64,000 bases of DNA from Planctomycetota bacterium (lineage in GTDB: Bacteria; Planctomycetota; Planctomycetia; Pirellulales; Pirellulaceae), in assembly GCA_016872775.1 (NCBI GenBank), contig VGZA01000030.1, forward strand, positions 1-64,000. Direction: 5' to 3'. This document shows, in pieces, positions 33,788-43,485 of the stretch (positions are counted from its first letter, which is position 1; every line of letters begins with the position of its first letter). The notes under the pieces are model-generated. The model was not told the origin of the DNA. It was given only the letters and a program-made list of their open reading frames with translations, and did no database searches. The position numbers and the translations under genes are program-made.

Positions 33788-36700
33788 ATGGACCCCACGC
33801 TCCGCTTCGAAATCTCCGCCACGATTGCCCAAGGCGATTTTGCGACGGTCTACCGCGCGCGGGATCGCGAACTGGGGCGCGATGTGGCAATCAAGCAGAT
33901 CCATGACCAGTACCTGCGCGACCCCCGGCAATTGGAGAGGTACTGGCTCGAGGCCCAACTGCTCGCAAAACTCGAACATCCGCACATTACCACGATCTAC
34001 GACATCGTTCGCGAGAAAGGCTGGCTGGTTCTGGAGTTGATGCAGGGAAGTCTGACGCAAATGCTGGGCGGACGCCCGATCGATCTGAGTGACCTGCGGA
34101 TGGCGATTCTGTTTACGGCCCAGGCGCTGCAGTATCTCGAACAACATGGCATCTACCATGGTGACGTGAAGCCCAGCAACCTGCTGGTCGACAAGAACAA
34201 CCGCATCAAACTTGGGGACTTCGGAATCGCACGGCGCATCACCGGTGAACATGGCAGCGTTGTCAAAGGAACCACCAAGTACATGGCGCCGGAAGTGGCT
34301 TCCGACATGTTCGGCCCCGTGGGACCGCACAGCGACCTTTATTCGCTCGGATTCTCGGCCTACGAATTGATGTGCGGCGAGAATTTTGAAAGCCTGTTTC
34401 CCGGGCTGAACGTGTTCGGAAGGGATCGGCAGATCGCCTGGATGATGTGGCATTCGGCGCCGGATCGTCGGCTGCCGGAAATCGCCCGTGTGTTACAGGG
34501 AGTTCCGGACGATCTGGCTTACGTCATCCAGCGTCTGTGCGAGAAGGACCCGACCCGTCGTTATGCGACGGCCCGGCAGGTGATCGAGGACCTGAAACAA
34601 GGCGCGACATCCGCCGGTCCCTCCCGCGAGGAACTCGCGGCGCGGGAACAGGAGCAGCGCCGCGCCGTGCGACGACGACGCTGGGCGATCGGAGCGTGCC
34701 TGGGCAGTGTCGCGCTGAGCCTGGCGATGTTTCTGATCCCCGGCGGCACAACTCCGTCGGTCGCCCCCCAGGCGGAGCAGCCAGCCGCGGGAACGCTGAT
34801 CAGCGCCGATAGCAGCGTTCGCCGCTTGTACGTACGCTTGCCGGGGGAGCCCAAACCCCACAGCATTCCATTCGAGTCGACCGATCGACTGTTCCTGAAC
34901 GACGAGCCAGCGTCGCTCGACGCACTGCAAGCGGAAGACGAACTGCGAATCTCGTATGGCGCGCTGGATGGCAAGCCCTACAAGGAAATCCGCGCGACGC
35001 GTCCACTGGAAATGACAAGTCACGGTCACGTTCTGGTCGTGGAAGGCGATACGAAGCGCATTCGGCTTGCGGTCGATGACGACATCGAAGAGTCGATTCT
35101 GGTGCACGTTCCCGATCGGACGCCGGTCACGATCAATGAGCAGTCGACGGAATCGGGACGGGAACTGGTCTTCACCGACCTTCGCAAGGGCGACGAGTTG
35201 CGGGTGCCCCATGCGCAGGATCACGAAGGGCGCCGCATTGCGCGGGCGCTGCGCGCGGTCCGACAACGCGAGTTGGCGGGGTTTTTCGAATCGGCGACGA
35301 CCGACCCGCCTCGCCTGGAGCTGATCGTGCCGGAGCGGTCCAACCGACGCGAGAGCCTGAAGCTGGCGGAACAGGTGATTGTCTCGATCAACGGCGTCGA
35401 AGGACGCGATGGCGTCGCTTTTTCGATTGCCGACTTGCGGGCCGGTGATCGGCTGCGGCTGGTCCATGATGTTCAGGTTCGCCGCGTCGAAGCGACGCGC
35501 GAGGTCGTGCTGCACGGCGCGATCGCTCGACTTGACTTCGCCAATCGAAACCTGCAGTTGCGTCTGTCCGGCGATCTGTTGCGCGACGTGCGGTTGGCGC
35601 CGCAGTGCGAACTTCAAATCGACGAGACCGCGGGCGAATTCCGTCCTGGCACACTGCGCATCGGCGACAGTGTCGTCGTCCACTACGAGACGCTCGCCAA
35701 CGGGGACCTGCAGGCGACGAGCCTGCAGGCGACGAGGGCCGACGATCCGCGGACCTGGGTCGTGATCCTCGCCCAATCGTATCGCGAACAGACGCGACTC
35801 CCCCCACTGCCCCACGCTCTCGCCGATGCATCGGCGTTACGCGCGGCCCTACGCGAATCCTACCGCGTACCGTTGGACCAGATCCTGTACCTGGAGGATG
35901 CATCGCGCCTGACCTTCGAGCAGGAGCTGGCGAAGTTCCTGGCGCGCGTCCGCGACGATGCGCAACTGGTGGTTTTCTATAGCGGGCATGCGCGGATGGA
36001 AGGTCGGGGCGACGACCCAGCGGGTGGCGGAGTCGTGTTGATTTCGGCGGAGGACGAGTCGGGTGCCGCCACGGCGGGCTGGCCCCTGGCGTGGCTCGTC
36101 GCGCAACTGGACAAGACCTCCGCCAGGGAAAAACTGATGCTGCTCGATTCGTGCCATCCCGCGTCGGACGACGCGGCGCGGTGGGAGCCGTCCGCGGCCG
36201 AACAATTGGAATCGCTGCGTGAAGGGCCCGGACGCCCGATCGCGAAGTCGGTCCATTTGCTCGGCAGCTGCGAACGGAGTCAACGCGGGCAACTGGCCGC
36301 GGGCGGCACGCGCGGTCTATTCGGTGTCGCGCTGGAACAAGCCTGGCGCGGGGCGGCTGACGCCGACGGCGATCTGCGGCTGTCGTTCGCGGAGTTGACC
36401 GCGTTCATGAACCAGGAGCTGGCCCGTACCAGCGCCGCGGCCGGTACCCGCCAGAACCCGGTCGCGTACCTGCCCGATACCACACCGCCCCGCTTGACCC
36501 CCGCGGCACGCCGGGCGGTGCGGCAGATGCTGGCCCATCTCAAAGAAATCAAGTTCGAAGAGATCGTCATGGATGAGTCGCGCAACATCGAGTCGCTTTC
36601 GCCCGAACAACCCGACCTGAAGCTGGCGTTCGCGCTGACACTGTTGCGCCATGGCCGGCTGGCACACTCACTGCCGATCTTCGAACGTCTCACACAAGAC

Positions 36701-37174
36701 TATCACACCCTGATCGTGGCGCACCAGGCACTGGCCTGGCAACACTTCACGCAGGGAAAACTGCGGGAAGGAGTGCGGGATCTCGAGAAGATGATCGCCG
36801 CCATTCCGCTGACACCACCGTCCGGGGCGGCCTTGCGCACCCCGGCGGGCGAAGCCTATGTCGAGCATGTGATCGAATTTGCGGGTCAACTCAAAGTCTT
36901 CGCTTTGCAAGCGCTGGACCGGCGTTTGAACGAGGACGACTTCCAGCGGCTCGACGAACTCGTGACAAAGCGGGGCAGCGCGGCTCGAACGACCTTCGAA
37001 TCCGGCGCGGCCAAAGCCCTGGCCAGCCTCGAGGCCGTCGATAAAGAGCTGGCCGAAACCAATAAGCGGGAGCGACGGCAGATTCTGGAGCTGGAACGCA
37101 AACGGATTTCGTACTACACCAATATTCAATTCGACGCCGTATCGGCGTTCATCATCGCGGGTCTCAACGAATGA
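33788..37174 (+). CDS. Ser/Thr protein kinase fused to a caspase-like (C14) peptidase domain
   Basis: The protein has 1128 residues. A Hanks-type kinase (about 8-270) has Lys36 (VAIKQ), HGDVKPSN with the catalytic Asp126 but Gly in place of the Arg of HRD, DFG (144-146) and APE. A membrane helix follows at about 299-317, then several beta-rich segments (320-650). The caspase-like domain (about 655-800) has His734 in YSGHARM and Cys789 in LLDSCHPA, the catalytic pair. Helical repeats end the protein. As the kinase is cytoplasmic, the peptidase would be outside the inner membrane. The ATG at 37171 of the next gene overlaps its stop. Confidence 0.88.
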   Translation: MDPTLRFEISATIAQGDFATVYRARDRELGRDVAIKQIHDQYLRDPRQLERYWLEAQLLAKLEHPHITTIYDIVREKGWLVLELMQGSLTQMLGGRPIDLSDLRMAILFTAQALQYLEQHGIYHGDVKPSNLLVDKNNRIKLGDFGIARRITGEHGSVVKGTTKYMAPEVASDMFGPVGPHSDLYSLGFSAYELMCGENFESLFPGLNVFGRDRQIAWMMWHSAPDRRLPEIARVLQGVPDDLAYVIQRLCEKDPTRRYATARQVIEDLKQGATSAGPSREELAAREQEQRRAVRRRRWAIGACLGSVALSLAMFLIPGGTTPSVAPQAEQPAAGTLISADSSVRRLYVRLPGEPKPHSIPFESTDRLFLNDEPASLDALQAEDELRISYGALDGKPYKEIRATRPLEMTSHGHVLVVEGDTKRIRLAVDDDIEESILVHVPDRTPVTINEQSTESGRELVFTDLRKGDELRVPHAQDHEGRRIARALRAVRQRELAGFFESATTDPPRLELIVPERSNRRESLKLAEQVIVSINGVEGRDGVAFSIADLRAGDRLRLVHDVQVRRVEATREVVLHGAIARLDFANRNLQLRLSGDLLRDVRLAPQCELQIDETAGEFRPGTLRIGDSVVVHYETLANGDLQATSLQATRADDPRTWVVILAQSYREQTRLPPLPHALADASALRAALRESYRVPLDQILYLEDASRLTFEQELAKFLARVRDDAQLVVFYSGHARMEGRGDDPAGGGVVLISAEDESGAATAGWPLAWLVAQLDKTSAREKLMLLDSCHPASDDAARWEPSAAEQLESLREGPGRPIAKSVHLLGSCERSQRGQLAAGGTRGLFGVALEQAWRGAADADGDLRLSFAELTAFMNQELARTSAAAGTRQNPVAYLPDTTPPRLTPAARRAVRQMLAHLKEIKFEEIVMDESRNIESLSPEQPDLKLAFALTLLRHGRLAHSLPIFERLTQDYHTLIVAHQALAWQHFTQGKLREGVRDLEKMIAAIPLTPPSGAALRTPAGEAYVEHVIEFAGQLKVFALQALDRRLNEDDFQRLDELVTKRGSAARTTFESGAAKALASLEAVDKELAETNKRERRQILELERKRISYYTNIQFDAVSAFIIAGLNE

Positions 37175-38337
37175 AAATCGTGATGATCGCCGAGCGGTAT
37201 CCACCGGCGTTGGGAGGAGTGGCCAGCAGCGCGGGCAGGATTTCCCGCGCGCTGGCTCGCCTGGGCCACGAACTGCACGTGTTCGCGCATGCCCGGGAAC
37301 TTCCCGGCGGAATGGTCCATTCCGAGGAACTGGCGTCGGGACTGACTCTGCACCGGCTCGGCGCCGCCCGCAGCCTCGATTTCACGCTGCAACAATCGCT
37401 GCTGTTTCTCGAATGGCTGCACTCCCGACAGCGATTCGAGCTGGTCTGGGGGCACTATCTCACCACCGCTGGATTTCTTGGTACCTGGTTCGGTGAATCG
37501 CAATCGATACCGTCGCTGGTTTCCGTTCGCGGCAATGACCTCGATAAGCAGCTCTTTCCTGGCGGCGATTTCGCGCGACTGCGCTGGTGCCTGGAGCGCG
37601 CCACGACCGTGGTCGCGGTTTCGCGCGACCTGGCGAGGAAGGTGCGGACGTTGACCGGCCGTGTGGCCAGCGTGCTCCCGAATGCCGTCGATACGCAGCT
37701 GTTCTCACCGGGCGCGAAGCCGGAGCAGCTGGCGCAAAAGCACGGGTGGCCGGCGGGCGAGTTGATCTTGGGGTTCTGCGGTGAACTGCGCGCCAAGAAG
37801 GGGCTGCCGTTCCTGTTGCAGGCGTTTCGCACTCTGGCCACGCGCCAGCCGACGCGCCTGCTGATTATCGGCCAGGTGCGCGGCGAGGATCTGGGCGAGT
37901 TCGAACGGGCGCTGGCCGACGGTGGATTGGCCGGTCAGATCACGATCACCGGGCACCTCGACCGGCCAGAACAAGTGGCCGACTACCTGCGCTGCGCCGA
38001 CGTCGCGCTACTACCATCGCTGTGGGACGGATTACCGAACAGCCTGTTGGAGGCGATGGCGGCGGGAATTCCGGTCATCGCCTCCGACGCCGGAGCGATC
38101 CCCGAAGTGCTCGTCGACGGCGTCACGGGAACGATCATTCCCCGCACGCACCTGCATCAGCTGGCGCAGCGGGTCGAGGAATGGCTGGCCGCTCCCGGAG
38201 AAACCCGCGCAACACGCATCGCCGCCGCGCGCGAATATGTCTGCCGAAATCACTCCCTGGACGCCGAGGAATCCCGCCTGAAAGAACTCCTCAACAGCCT
38301 CCCCGACCAGCAAACAATCCACGGTGAAAAAGCATAG
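37171..38337 (+). CDS. GT4-family glycosyltransferase
   Basis: The 388-residue protein has the two-Rossmann GT-B layout. The N-terminal domain starts MKIVMIAERYPPALGGVASS; the donor-binding C-terminal domain shows LGFCGELRAKKGLPFLLQAF, LLPSLWDGLPNSLLEAMAAG and IASDAGAIPEVLVDG. It would transfer sugar from a nucleotide donor to a lipid, glycan or protein. Its ATG overlaps the stop of the kinase-caspase gene (ATGA), so both are translated together; a role in glycosylating the pilus or envelope is plausible but unproven. Confidence 0.9.
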   Translation: MKIVMIAERYPPALGGVASSAGRISRALARLGHELHVFAHARELPGGMVHSEELASGLTLHRLGAARSLDFTLQQSLLFLEWLHSRQRFELVWGHYLTTAGFLGTWFGESQSIPSLVSVRGNDLDKQLFPGGDFARLRWCLERATTVVAVSRDLARKVRTLTGRVASVLPNAVDTQLFSPGAKPEQLAQKHGWPAGELILGFCGELRAKKGLPFLLQAFRTLATRQPTRLLIIGQVRGEDLGEFERALADGGLAGQITITGHLDRPEQVADYLRCADVALLPSLWDGLPNSLLEAMAAGIPVIASDAGAIPEVLVDGVTGTIIPRTHLHQLAQRVEEWLAAPGETRATRIAAAREYVCRNHSLDAEESRLKELLNSLPDQQTIHGEKA

Positions 38338-38432
38338 CCGTGTCTGGGGCTTCCAGCCGTGTCTGGGGCTTCCAGCCCCAGAAATTCCCCGTGTCTGGGG
38401 CTTCCAGCCCCAGCAATTCCTCGTGGCTGGGC
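38337..38432. repeat. Three tandem hairpins, TGGGGCTTCCAGCCCCA type
   Basis: Units beginning CGTGTCTGGGGCTTCCAGC occur at about 38339, 38358 and 38390; the second and third have the full stem TGGGGCT-TCC-AGCCCCA. They start at the stop of the glycosyltransferase gene. The core is the reverse complement of the GGGGCTGGAAGCCCC family found elsewhere in the window. Confidence 0.7.
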
Positions 38433-38573
38433 TGGCGGGATCACTTGCTTCAAGCTGCGAGCATGACCTCTGTGTTTTTTTTCCTGCATCGTCATCCTGC
38501 CCCAGCCCGAGCACCTGAGCGCCAGGGCCAAGTGCTTGACATCGCGCGTCGGTTCTTGTCGTCTTGCCTTTTC

Positions 38574-39464
38574 ATGAAACCAGATAAAAGCCAAATCGAA
38601 TCGAATCTGCGACTCCACGTCGATCGCCTGGCAGGTTTGATCGGTCCAAGGTACCTTCAGAATCCCAAGTCGATCATCGCAACGATTGGTTACATCGAAG
38701 GCCAGTGGTCCGGCATGGGCTACAAGATTTCGCACGAATGCTTCGATGCACTTGGGGATCAAGCCACCAACCTGATCGTGGAGAAATCCGGCAACACACG
38801 AGCCGATGAGACCATCTTACTGGGCGCCCACTATGACACGGTTCGTACAACGCCAGGCGCCGACGACAACGCATCCGCTGTGGCTGTTTTGCTTGAAGTG
38901 AGTCGACTACTGCTTGAACACCAGAGTAAACGAACGATTCGTTTCGTTGCATTTGCCTGTGAAGAGCCGCCCTATTTCAATGTCGAAGGAATGGGTAGCC
39001 AATACCACGCCCGCCAGGCGCGCTTGCGAGGCGACAAGATCCAAGGAATGCTCTGCCTGGAAATGGTCGGATACTACAACACAGCCGACAATTCACAGGC
39101 CGTGCCGCCGCTCATCCCGAATTGGATGCGTCGCTTCTTTCCTCATCGAGGTGATTTCTTAGCAGCGGTCGGCAATATGCCTTCGTGGAAATTGTGTTGG
39201 AACTTTCGTCGGGGCTTCAAACGTGACGCTCGATCGATGCCACTCTTTTCAATCTGCCTGCCAGAAAAGATCCACGAGATTCGGATGAGCGACAACAGTT
39301 CGTTTTGGGATCAAGGCTATCCGGCCTTGATGCTCACCGACACCAGTTTTCTCAGGAACCCTCATTACCACCAGGCCACGGATACGCCAGAAACGCTGGA
39401 CTACCAGCGCATGACCGAGGTCACCATTGGAGTCGCATCAGCACTACGGTTCTTATCGAAATAG
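38574..39464 (+). CDS. M28-family metallopeptidase
   Basis: The 296-residue protein has M28 zinc ligands in GAHYDTVRT, PGADDNASA, ACEEPPYF, CLEMVGYY and the final HYHQATDTPETLDY. Unlike the exported enzyme at 9592 it has no evident signal peptide from ATG 38574. The in-frame extension to 38340 is only repeat sequence and is excluded. It probably acts as an aminopeptidase or related hydrolase in the cytoplasm. It is a single gene among repeats. Confidence 0.85.
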   Translation: MKPDKSQIESNLRLHVDRLAGLIGPRYLQNPKSIIATIGYIEGQWSGMGYKISHECFDALGDQATNLIVEKSGNTRADETILLGAHYDTVRTTPGADDNASAVAVLLEVSRLLLEHQSKRTIRFVAFACEEPPYFNVEGMGSQYHARQARLRGDKIQGMLCLEMVGYYNTADNSQAVPPLIPNWMRRFFPHRGDFLAAVGNMPSWKLCWNFRRGFKRDARSMPLFSICLPEKIHEIRMSDNSSFWDQGYPALMLTDTSFLRNPHYHQATDTPETLDYQRMTEVTIGVASALRFLSK

Positions 39465-39512
39465 GTTGGCTTCTACCTTGCTGCCAGAACGCTTTCGTTG
39501 TCCGACATTCCG

Positions 39513-39595
39513 CGGGGGCTGGAAGCCCTCGCCACGTCGCGCGCTGTCGTTTTTTCCTTTGCGACTTCGCGTCTTTGCGAGAGAGCTGATTTCCT
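39513..39595. repeat. Dispersed repeat pieces
   Basis: CGGGGGCTGGAAGCCCTCGCCACGTCGC (positions about 39511-39540) belongs to the GGGGCTGGAAGCCCC hairpin family. CGACTTCGCGTCTTTGCGAGA at about 39561-39583 recurs near 58340 (TCGACTTCGCGTCTTTGCGAGATC). Both are repeated intergenic sequences of this genome. Confidence 0.55.
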
Positions 39596-39728
39596 GATTC
39601 TTTCCTACTCCTGATTTCCGCCGGATAAAGTTGCCGGCCGATCTCATCGCCCGCTAGAATGGGCCGGGGCCATTCGGCAGTCGCGATCTCGACAAGACGA
39701 CTTATGATTCCAACTGGAGGCTTTGCGT

Positions 39729-39944
39729 ATGAATCCCATTGGCTTGATCCTCGTTGCCGCTGGACTGTTTTCGATCAGCGGTGCCGTCTTTGACTGGGAC
39801 TTCTTCATCAACAGTCGTAAGGCTCGTTTTTTTGTTTCGATCCTTGGCCGCACCGGAGCCCGCATTTTTTATGGAATTCTTGGGCTAATCATTGTGGTGA
39901 TCGGTGCGCTGATTACTTTGGGAATCGTGAGGGATGCAACATGA
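39729..39944 (+). CDS. Imm17-like small membrane protein
   Basis: The 71-residue protein has two membrane helices (GLILVAAGLFSISGAVF and FYGILGLIIVVIGALITLGI) separated by a loop DWDFFINSRKARFFVSILGR then TGARIFY. This closely follows the immunity protein 17 family, small membrane proteins proposed from genome context to protect against polymorphic toxins. No toxin gene is adjacent, so it is an orphan here. ATG 39729 follows TGGAGGCTTTGCGT. Confidence 0.7.
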   Translation: MNPIGLILVAAGLFSISGAVFDWDFFINSRKARFFVSILGRTGARIFYGILGLIIVVIGALITLGIVRDAT

Positions 39945-40061
39945 GCCAGCAATTCCCTCGTTCGCAACGTATGGACGATGCAGCCTGTTCCCCTTCAGTC
40001 GCCTTCGCTCCTTGGGTCCCGCGTAAAGTGTCCCTTCGCGGGCTTCCCGATTCTCAGAGAC

Positions 40062-40601
40062 TTATCCTGACCGAGCCACCCGCCGCTCCACAATGATCCG
40101 CAAATGGTGCTCGATGTGGCCTACCAGAATCCAGGCCAGGGCCCGCGGAGTAATCGAGTGACCGGATGCCACACCGCGTTTCAACCAGGCAGCGGTGGGA
40201 ATGCGCTCGATGAGCCGAATATTGGCGCGACGCAGCAACACCAGTTCCTCGATTAGCGAGGCAAACCGAGGTGCCTCGTAATCGTATTGATTCACATAAG
40301 AATCTTGATCCATACCTGGCAGAGGATGAACTTCGCCGGCGGCAATGCGATGCATCCGGTCCGCGAAAATGCGCTCGGCATCGATCAAATGTCCGGCCAC
40401 CTGTCGGAGCGTCCAAGTGTACGGAGCATGCAGGACGATCGACTCGGATTCCGGAATGCGCTGGACAAGCTCCTCCAGTTGCGCGATTTGTTGCACCAGT
40501 TGGCCGGCGAAGTCAGCACCAACTTCTTTCACATAGTTGCCGTAGTATTCGAAGTACTCATCGTCGGCGGGACGCTCCTGGACAATGGGCGCGATCGTCA
40601 T
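40062..40601 (-). CDS. DinB-family protein
   Basis: The 179-residue four-helix protein has the DinB metal-site pattern: GHLIDAERIF with a histidine in the second helix, and GHIEHHLRIIVERR in the last helix. DinB-like proteins include thiol transferases and damage-induced proteins; the substrate here is unknown. It has no signal peptide and stands 77 bp downstream of the molybdopterin oxidoreductase gene on the same strand, so co-transcription is possible. Confidence 0.85.
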   Translation of the reverse strand: MTIAPIVQERPADDEYFEYYGNYVKEVGADFAGQLVQQIAQLEELVQRIPESESIVLHAPYTWTLRQVAGHLIDAERIFADRMHRIAAGEVHPLPGMDQDSYVNQYDYEAPRFASLIEELVLLRRANIRLIERIPTAAWLKRGVASGHSITPRALAWILVGHIEHHLRIIVERRVARSG

Positions 40602-40678
40602 GGCTATCTCATTTCAGGCGGTAGTGCCGCAATTTGCTTGGAGCATGCAAGCGGTTGGTTCGATTCAATGATCGGCGT

Positions 40679-42763
40679 TCACCCAGATTGTCCGCCGTCC
40701 GTTGCACCGACTGCGACGACATCCACGAACGCATCGTAGAAACCGCTGCCCCCGCCCCAGTCCGTTGGTTCCTCGGGAGTCACAGCATTGACGGAGCAGG
40801 CGTTGTTCCGCGCATCGCCGAAGCCGCCAAACGGCATCCAGACAACTCCCGGCCGCACGCGATCGGATTTGCGGCAACGGGCAACAACGGAGCCGAGCTG
40901 GTTCGACACGTTCACTAATTGTCCGTGCCGCAGGTCGCGCTGCAACAAATCGTCGGCATGCATTTCCAGGAAGAGCTCTCCTTCGCGATGGCGATGGCGT
41001 TCGACGTGGGCGTAGCTGGAATTCAAGTAGAACAGGGTTTTGCCGGTAATGAGTTGGAGTTGTCCCGGCGGCGCCTGACGAATGTCGCCGCTCCATGGCA
41101 ACGGATCATGACCGCAGCGTTTCAGTTCTTCACTGTAGAGTCGCGCGCGCCCGGACGGAGTTCCGAAGCCTCCCTCGACGAATGGGCGCCAATCCCGGTC
41201 GTGATGGAATCGCACATACCCATCGCGGCAGAGCCGTTCATAGGTAATTCCCTCGAGCCACGGATGGCGGCTGTCGAGCGCCGTGCGTATCAACTGTTCG
41301 TCGGAATCAAACAGCCAGGGCTCCGTGCGGCCCAATGCGCCGGCTAAACGTCGAAAGAACTCCGTATTCGAAACCGATTCGCCGACAGGTTCGATCGCCG
41401 GTCGATTGAGCGACAGATAGTGGTGACCCCAGGCGGTTACGAGATCAAGACACTCGATTTGACTCGTCGCGGGCAAGACGTAGTCCGCAAACCTCGCCGT
41501 TTCCGTGATGAACAGGTCATGCACAACGGTAAACAGGTCCTCGCGCCGCAGACCTTCCATGATCCGCTGCTGGTTGGGGACCGATACAACCGGATTGGCG
41601 TTATAGACACACAGGCTGCGAATGGGTGGCGACAGCTCTTGTGAGCAGAGGTCGTTGCCGAGGTCGCGCATGTTCAGGGTGCGCACGCCTTGACGGTTGT
41701 GTTGCGGCATGACGAGGCCACGCATGTTGAGCGTCGAGCATTGCAGGGATCCGGACGAGCGATAGAATCCGCCGCCGCGATGGCGCCAGGCACCCGTCAG
41801 AATCGGCAGGCAGGTGAGCGTTCGATAGGTCATGGCGCCGTTATGATGATGCTCGAGTCCCAGCAGCGGCCGAATTACGGAAGGCTGCGTCGTGCCGTAT
41901 TCGCGAGCGAGCTGTTCGATCTCCTCGGCGGAAATCCCTGTCACGCTCGCCATCGCCGCCGGCGCGTAGTCGCGAACGCGAACGCTCAGTTGTTCGTATC
42001 CTTGCGAATAGCGTGAGACATAATCGAGATCGACGAGCTGATCGCGGATCAGAACGTGCATCATCGCCAGAGCCAAAGCCGCGTCGCTCCCGGGCCGTGG
42101 CGCCAAGTGCCAATCGGCTTGTTCCGCGGTACGGGTGCGAATGGGGTCGATTACCACGATCTTGGCACCGCGCGCTCGCGCCTCGAGCAACACCGGCCAC
42201 AAATGCATGTTGGTCACGATCGTATTCGTACCCCACAGGATGATGTAGCGACTGTGGACCATCTCCTCCGGATCGATGCCGTAGCCGTTTCCCTGCGTCG
42301 CAACCGCGCCCTCCCGCGCCACTTCGCCGCAAATGGCGCGTTCGAGTTGCGAGCAGCCTAACAACCCAAACAGGCGCCGATCCAGGGACGCCATTTGAAT
42401 CAATCCTTGATTCCCGGCGGAACTGTACGGCAAAATCGCTTCGGCGCCCGATTCCGCCATGATCGACTTCCAGCGCTCGGCGATGGCGCTCAGTGCTTCC
42501 TCCCAGGTCGTACGAATAAATTGTCCCACCCCCTTCGGCCCCACACGTTTCAGCGGATAGAGCACTCGGTCCGGATGATAGACGCGCTCGAGATAATGGT
42601 TCACCTTGCCACATAGTGTTCCGCGCGTGAAGGGATGATCCGGGTCACCGTACAGGCGTTCGGCGCGCCCGGCATTCACCTCCACCAGCCACGTGCAGGT
42701 ATCGGGACAGTCGTGGCCGCATGCGCCGCGAATCACAGGCAGCGAGTTTTCTGATCGGATCAT
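40679..42763 (-). CDS. Molybdopterin-dependent oxidoreductase
   Basis: The 694-residue protein has an N-terminal [4Fe-4S] motif (CGHDCPDTC, then CGK), Mo/W-bis-MGD binding regions (LWGTNTIVTNMHLWPVLLEA, VVIDPIRTRTAEQADWHLAP) and a C-terminal molydopterin dinucleotide-binding domain (LITGKTLFYLNSSYAHV, HADDLLQRDLRHGQLVNVSN). There is no Tat signal, so it is cytoplasmic. The subgroup resembles assimilatory or formate-type enzymes, but the metal-ligand residue cannot be assigned with certainty. No electron-transfer partner or cofactor gene is nearby. Confidence 0.88.
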   Translation of the reverse strand: MIRSENSLPVIRGACGHDCPDTCTWLVEVNAGRAERLYGDPDHPFTRGTLCGKVNHYLERVYHPDRVLYPLKRVGPKGVGQFIRTTWEEALSAIAERWKSIMAESGAEAILPYSSAGNQGLIQMASLDRRLFGLLGCSQLERAICGEVAREGAVATQGNGYGIDPEEMVHSRYIILWGTNTIVTNMHLWPVLLEARARGAKIVVIDPIRTRTAEQADWHLAPRPGSDAALALAMMHVLIRDQLVDLDYVSRYSQGYEQLSVRVRDYAPAAMASVTGISAEEIEQLAREYGTTQPSVIRPLLGLEHHHNGAMTYRTLTCLPILTGAWRHRGGGFYRSSGSLQCSTLNMRGLVMPQHNRQGVRTLNMRDLGNDLCSQELSPPIRSLCVYNANPVVSVPNQQRIMEGLRREDLFTVVHDLFITETARFADYVLPATSQIECLDLVTAWGHHYLSLNRPAIEPVGESVSNTEFFRRLAGALGRTEPWLFDSDEQLIRTALDSRHPWLEGITYERLCRDGYVRFHHDRDWRPFVEGGFGTPSGRARLYSEELKRCGHDPLPWSGDIRQAPPGQLQLITGKTLFYLNSSYAHVERHRHREGELFLEMHADDLLQRDLRHGQLVNVSNQLGSVVARCRKSDRVRPGVVWMPFGGFGDARNNACSVNAVTPEEPTDWGGGSGFYDAFVDVVAVGATDGGQSG

Positions 42764-43089
42764 ACGTGGCGCCCTTTCTCGAGCTTCCCAACTGTAGGCG
42801 GAAATCTGGCTCTGGAAAAGATCCAGATTGTGGATTCATGATAGTACCAGAGTCACTCGACCATGCGCCTGCTTAAGGTCGCGACGAGAATGTTAAACGT
42901 GGGATCAAGGGCCCGGAAGAAACTACCCCCTCCCACACGCTTCGGATAGAATCCGCAAGGGCCTGGAGGCCGACAGAACTGACGCGACGAAGTTCAATTC
43001 GCGATCTACCTGTCGCTTCGTGCCGCCGGATCGATCGCAATTCGTGTTCGTTCGGCTCATGGAACTACAGCTACAGAAGGAGACACATT
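42764..43089. other. Intergenic stretch between divergent genes
   Basis: No gene is supported. It holds the divergent promoters of the oxidoreductase (minus) and the VOC gene (plus); a ribosome site AGAAGGAG precedes 43090. No repeat or strong hairpin was seen. Confidence 0.4.
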
Positions 43090-43485
43090 ATGAAGAATAT
43101 CACCGTGGTGCATTTTGAAATTTACGTGCAAGACATGAGTCGTGCGATAGCATTTTACGAAGCCGTACTCGGAGTCAAGTTAGTAGAGTTTCCAGCACCA
43201 ACTGCGGAATTTGACATGGAGATGTGGTCCTTCCCGTTCGACAGAGAGACGGGAATGAACACGTATGGAGCTGGCGGAATGCTCATTAAGATGGAGGGCT
43301 TTCCGCCTGGCGTTGGTGGAACGTTGGTTTACTTTGGATGCGAGGACTGTGCTGTACAGGCCGAACGTGCCGCTGCCCATGGCGGCAGCATATGCAAGGA
43401 AAAAACTTCCATTGGTGAACATGGCTTCTTCACACTTGTTCTTGATTCCGAAGGCAACATGATTGGCTTCCATTCAATGACTTAA
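43090..43485 (+). CDS. VOC-family (glyoxalase-like) protein
   Basis: The 131-residue protein has two beta-alpha-beta-beta-beta halves: VVHFEIYVQDMSRAIAFYEA at the start and TLVYFGCEDCAVQAERAAAH, then FTLVLDSEGNMIGFHSM. Metal ligands of the family are partly present (His9, the Glu-containing strand near the end, His128). It is a single-domain cytoplasmic protein that would dimerise. The substrate is unknown. A strong Shine-Dalgarno sequence precedes it. Confidence 0.88.
   Translation: MKNITVVHFEIYVQDMSRAIAFYEAVLGVKLVEFPAPTAEFDMEMWSFPFDRETGMNTYGAGGMLIKMEGFPPGVGGTLVYFGCEDCAVQAERAAAHGGSICKEKTSIGEHGFFTLVLDSEGNMIGFHSMT

Noticed and set aside
39941-40096. 51-codon frame overlapping the Imm17-like stop (ATGA)
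   Set aside because: No recognisable domain, and it runs into the DinB gene on the other strand; the overlap may be chance.
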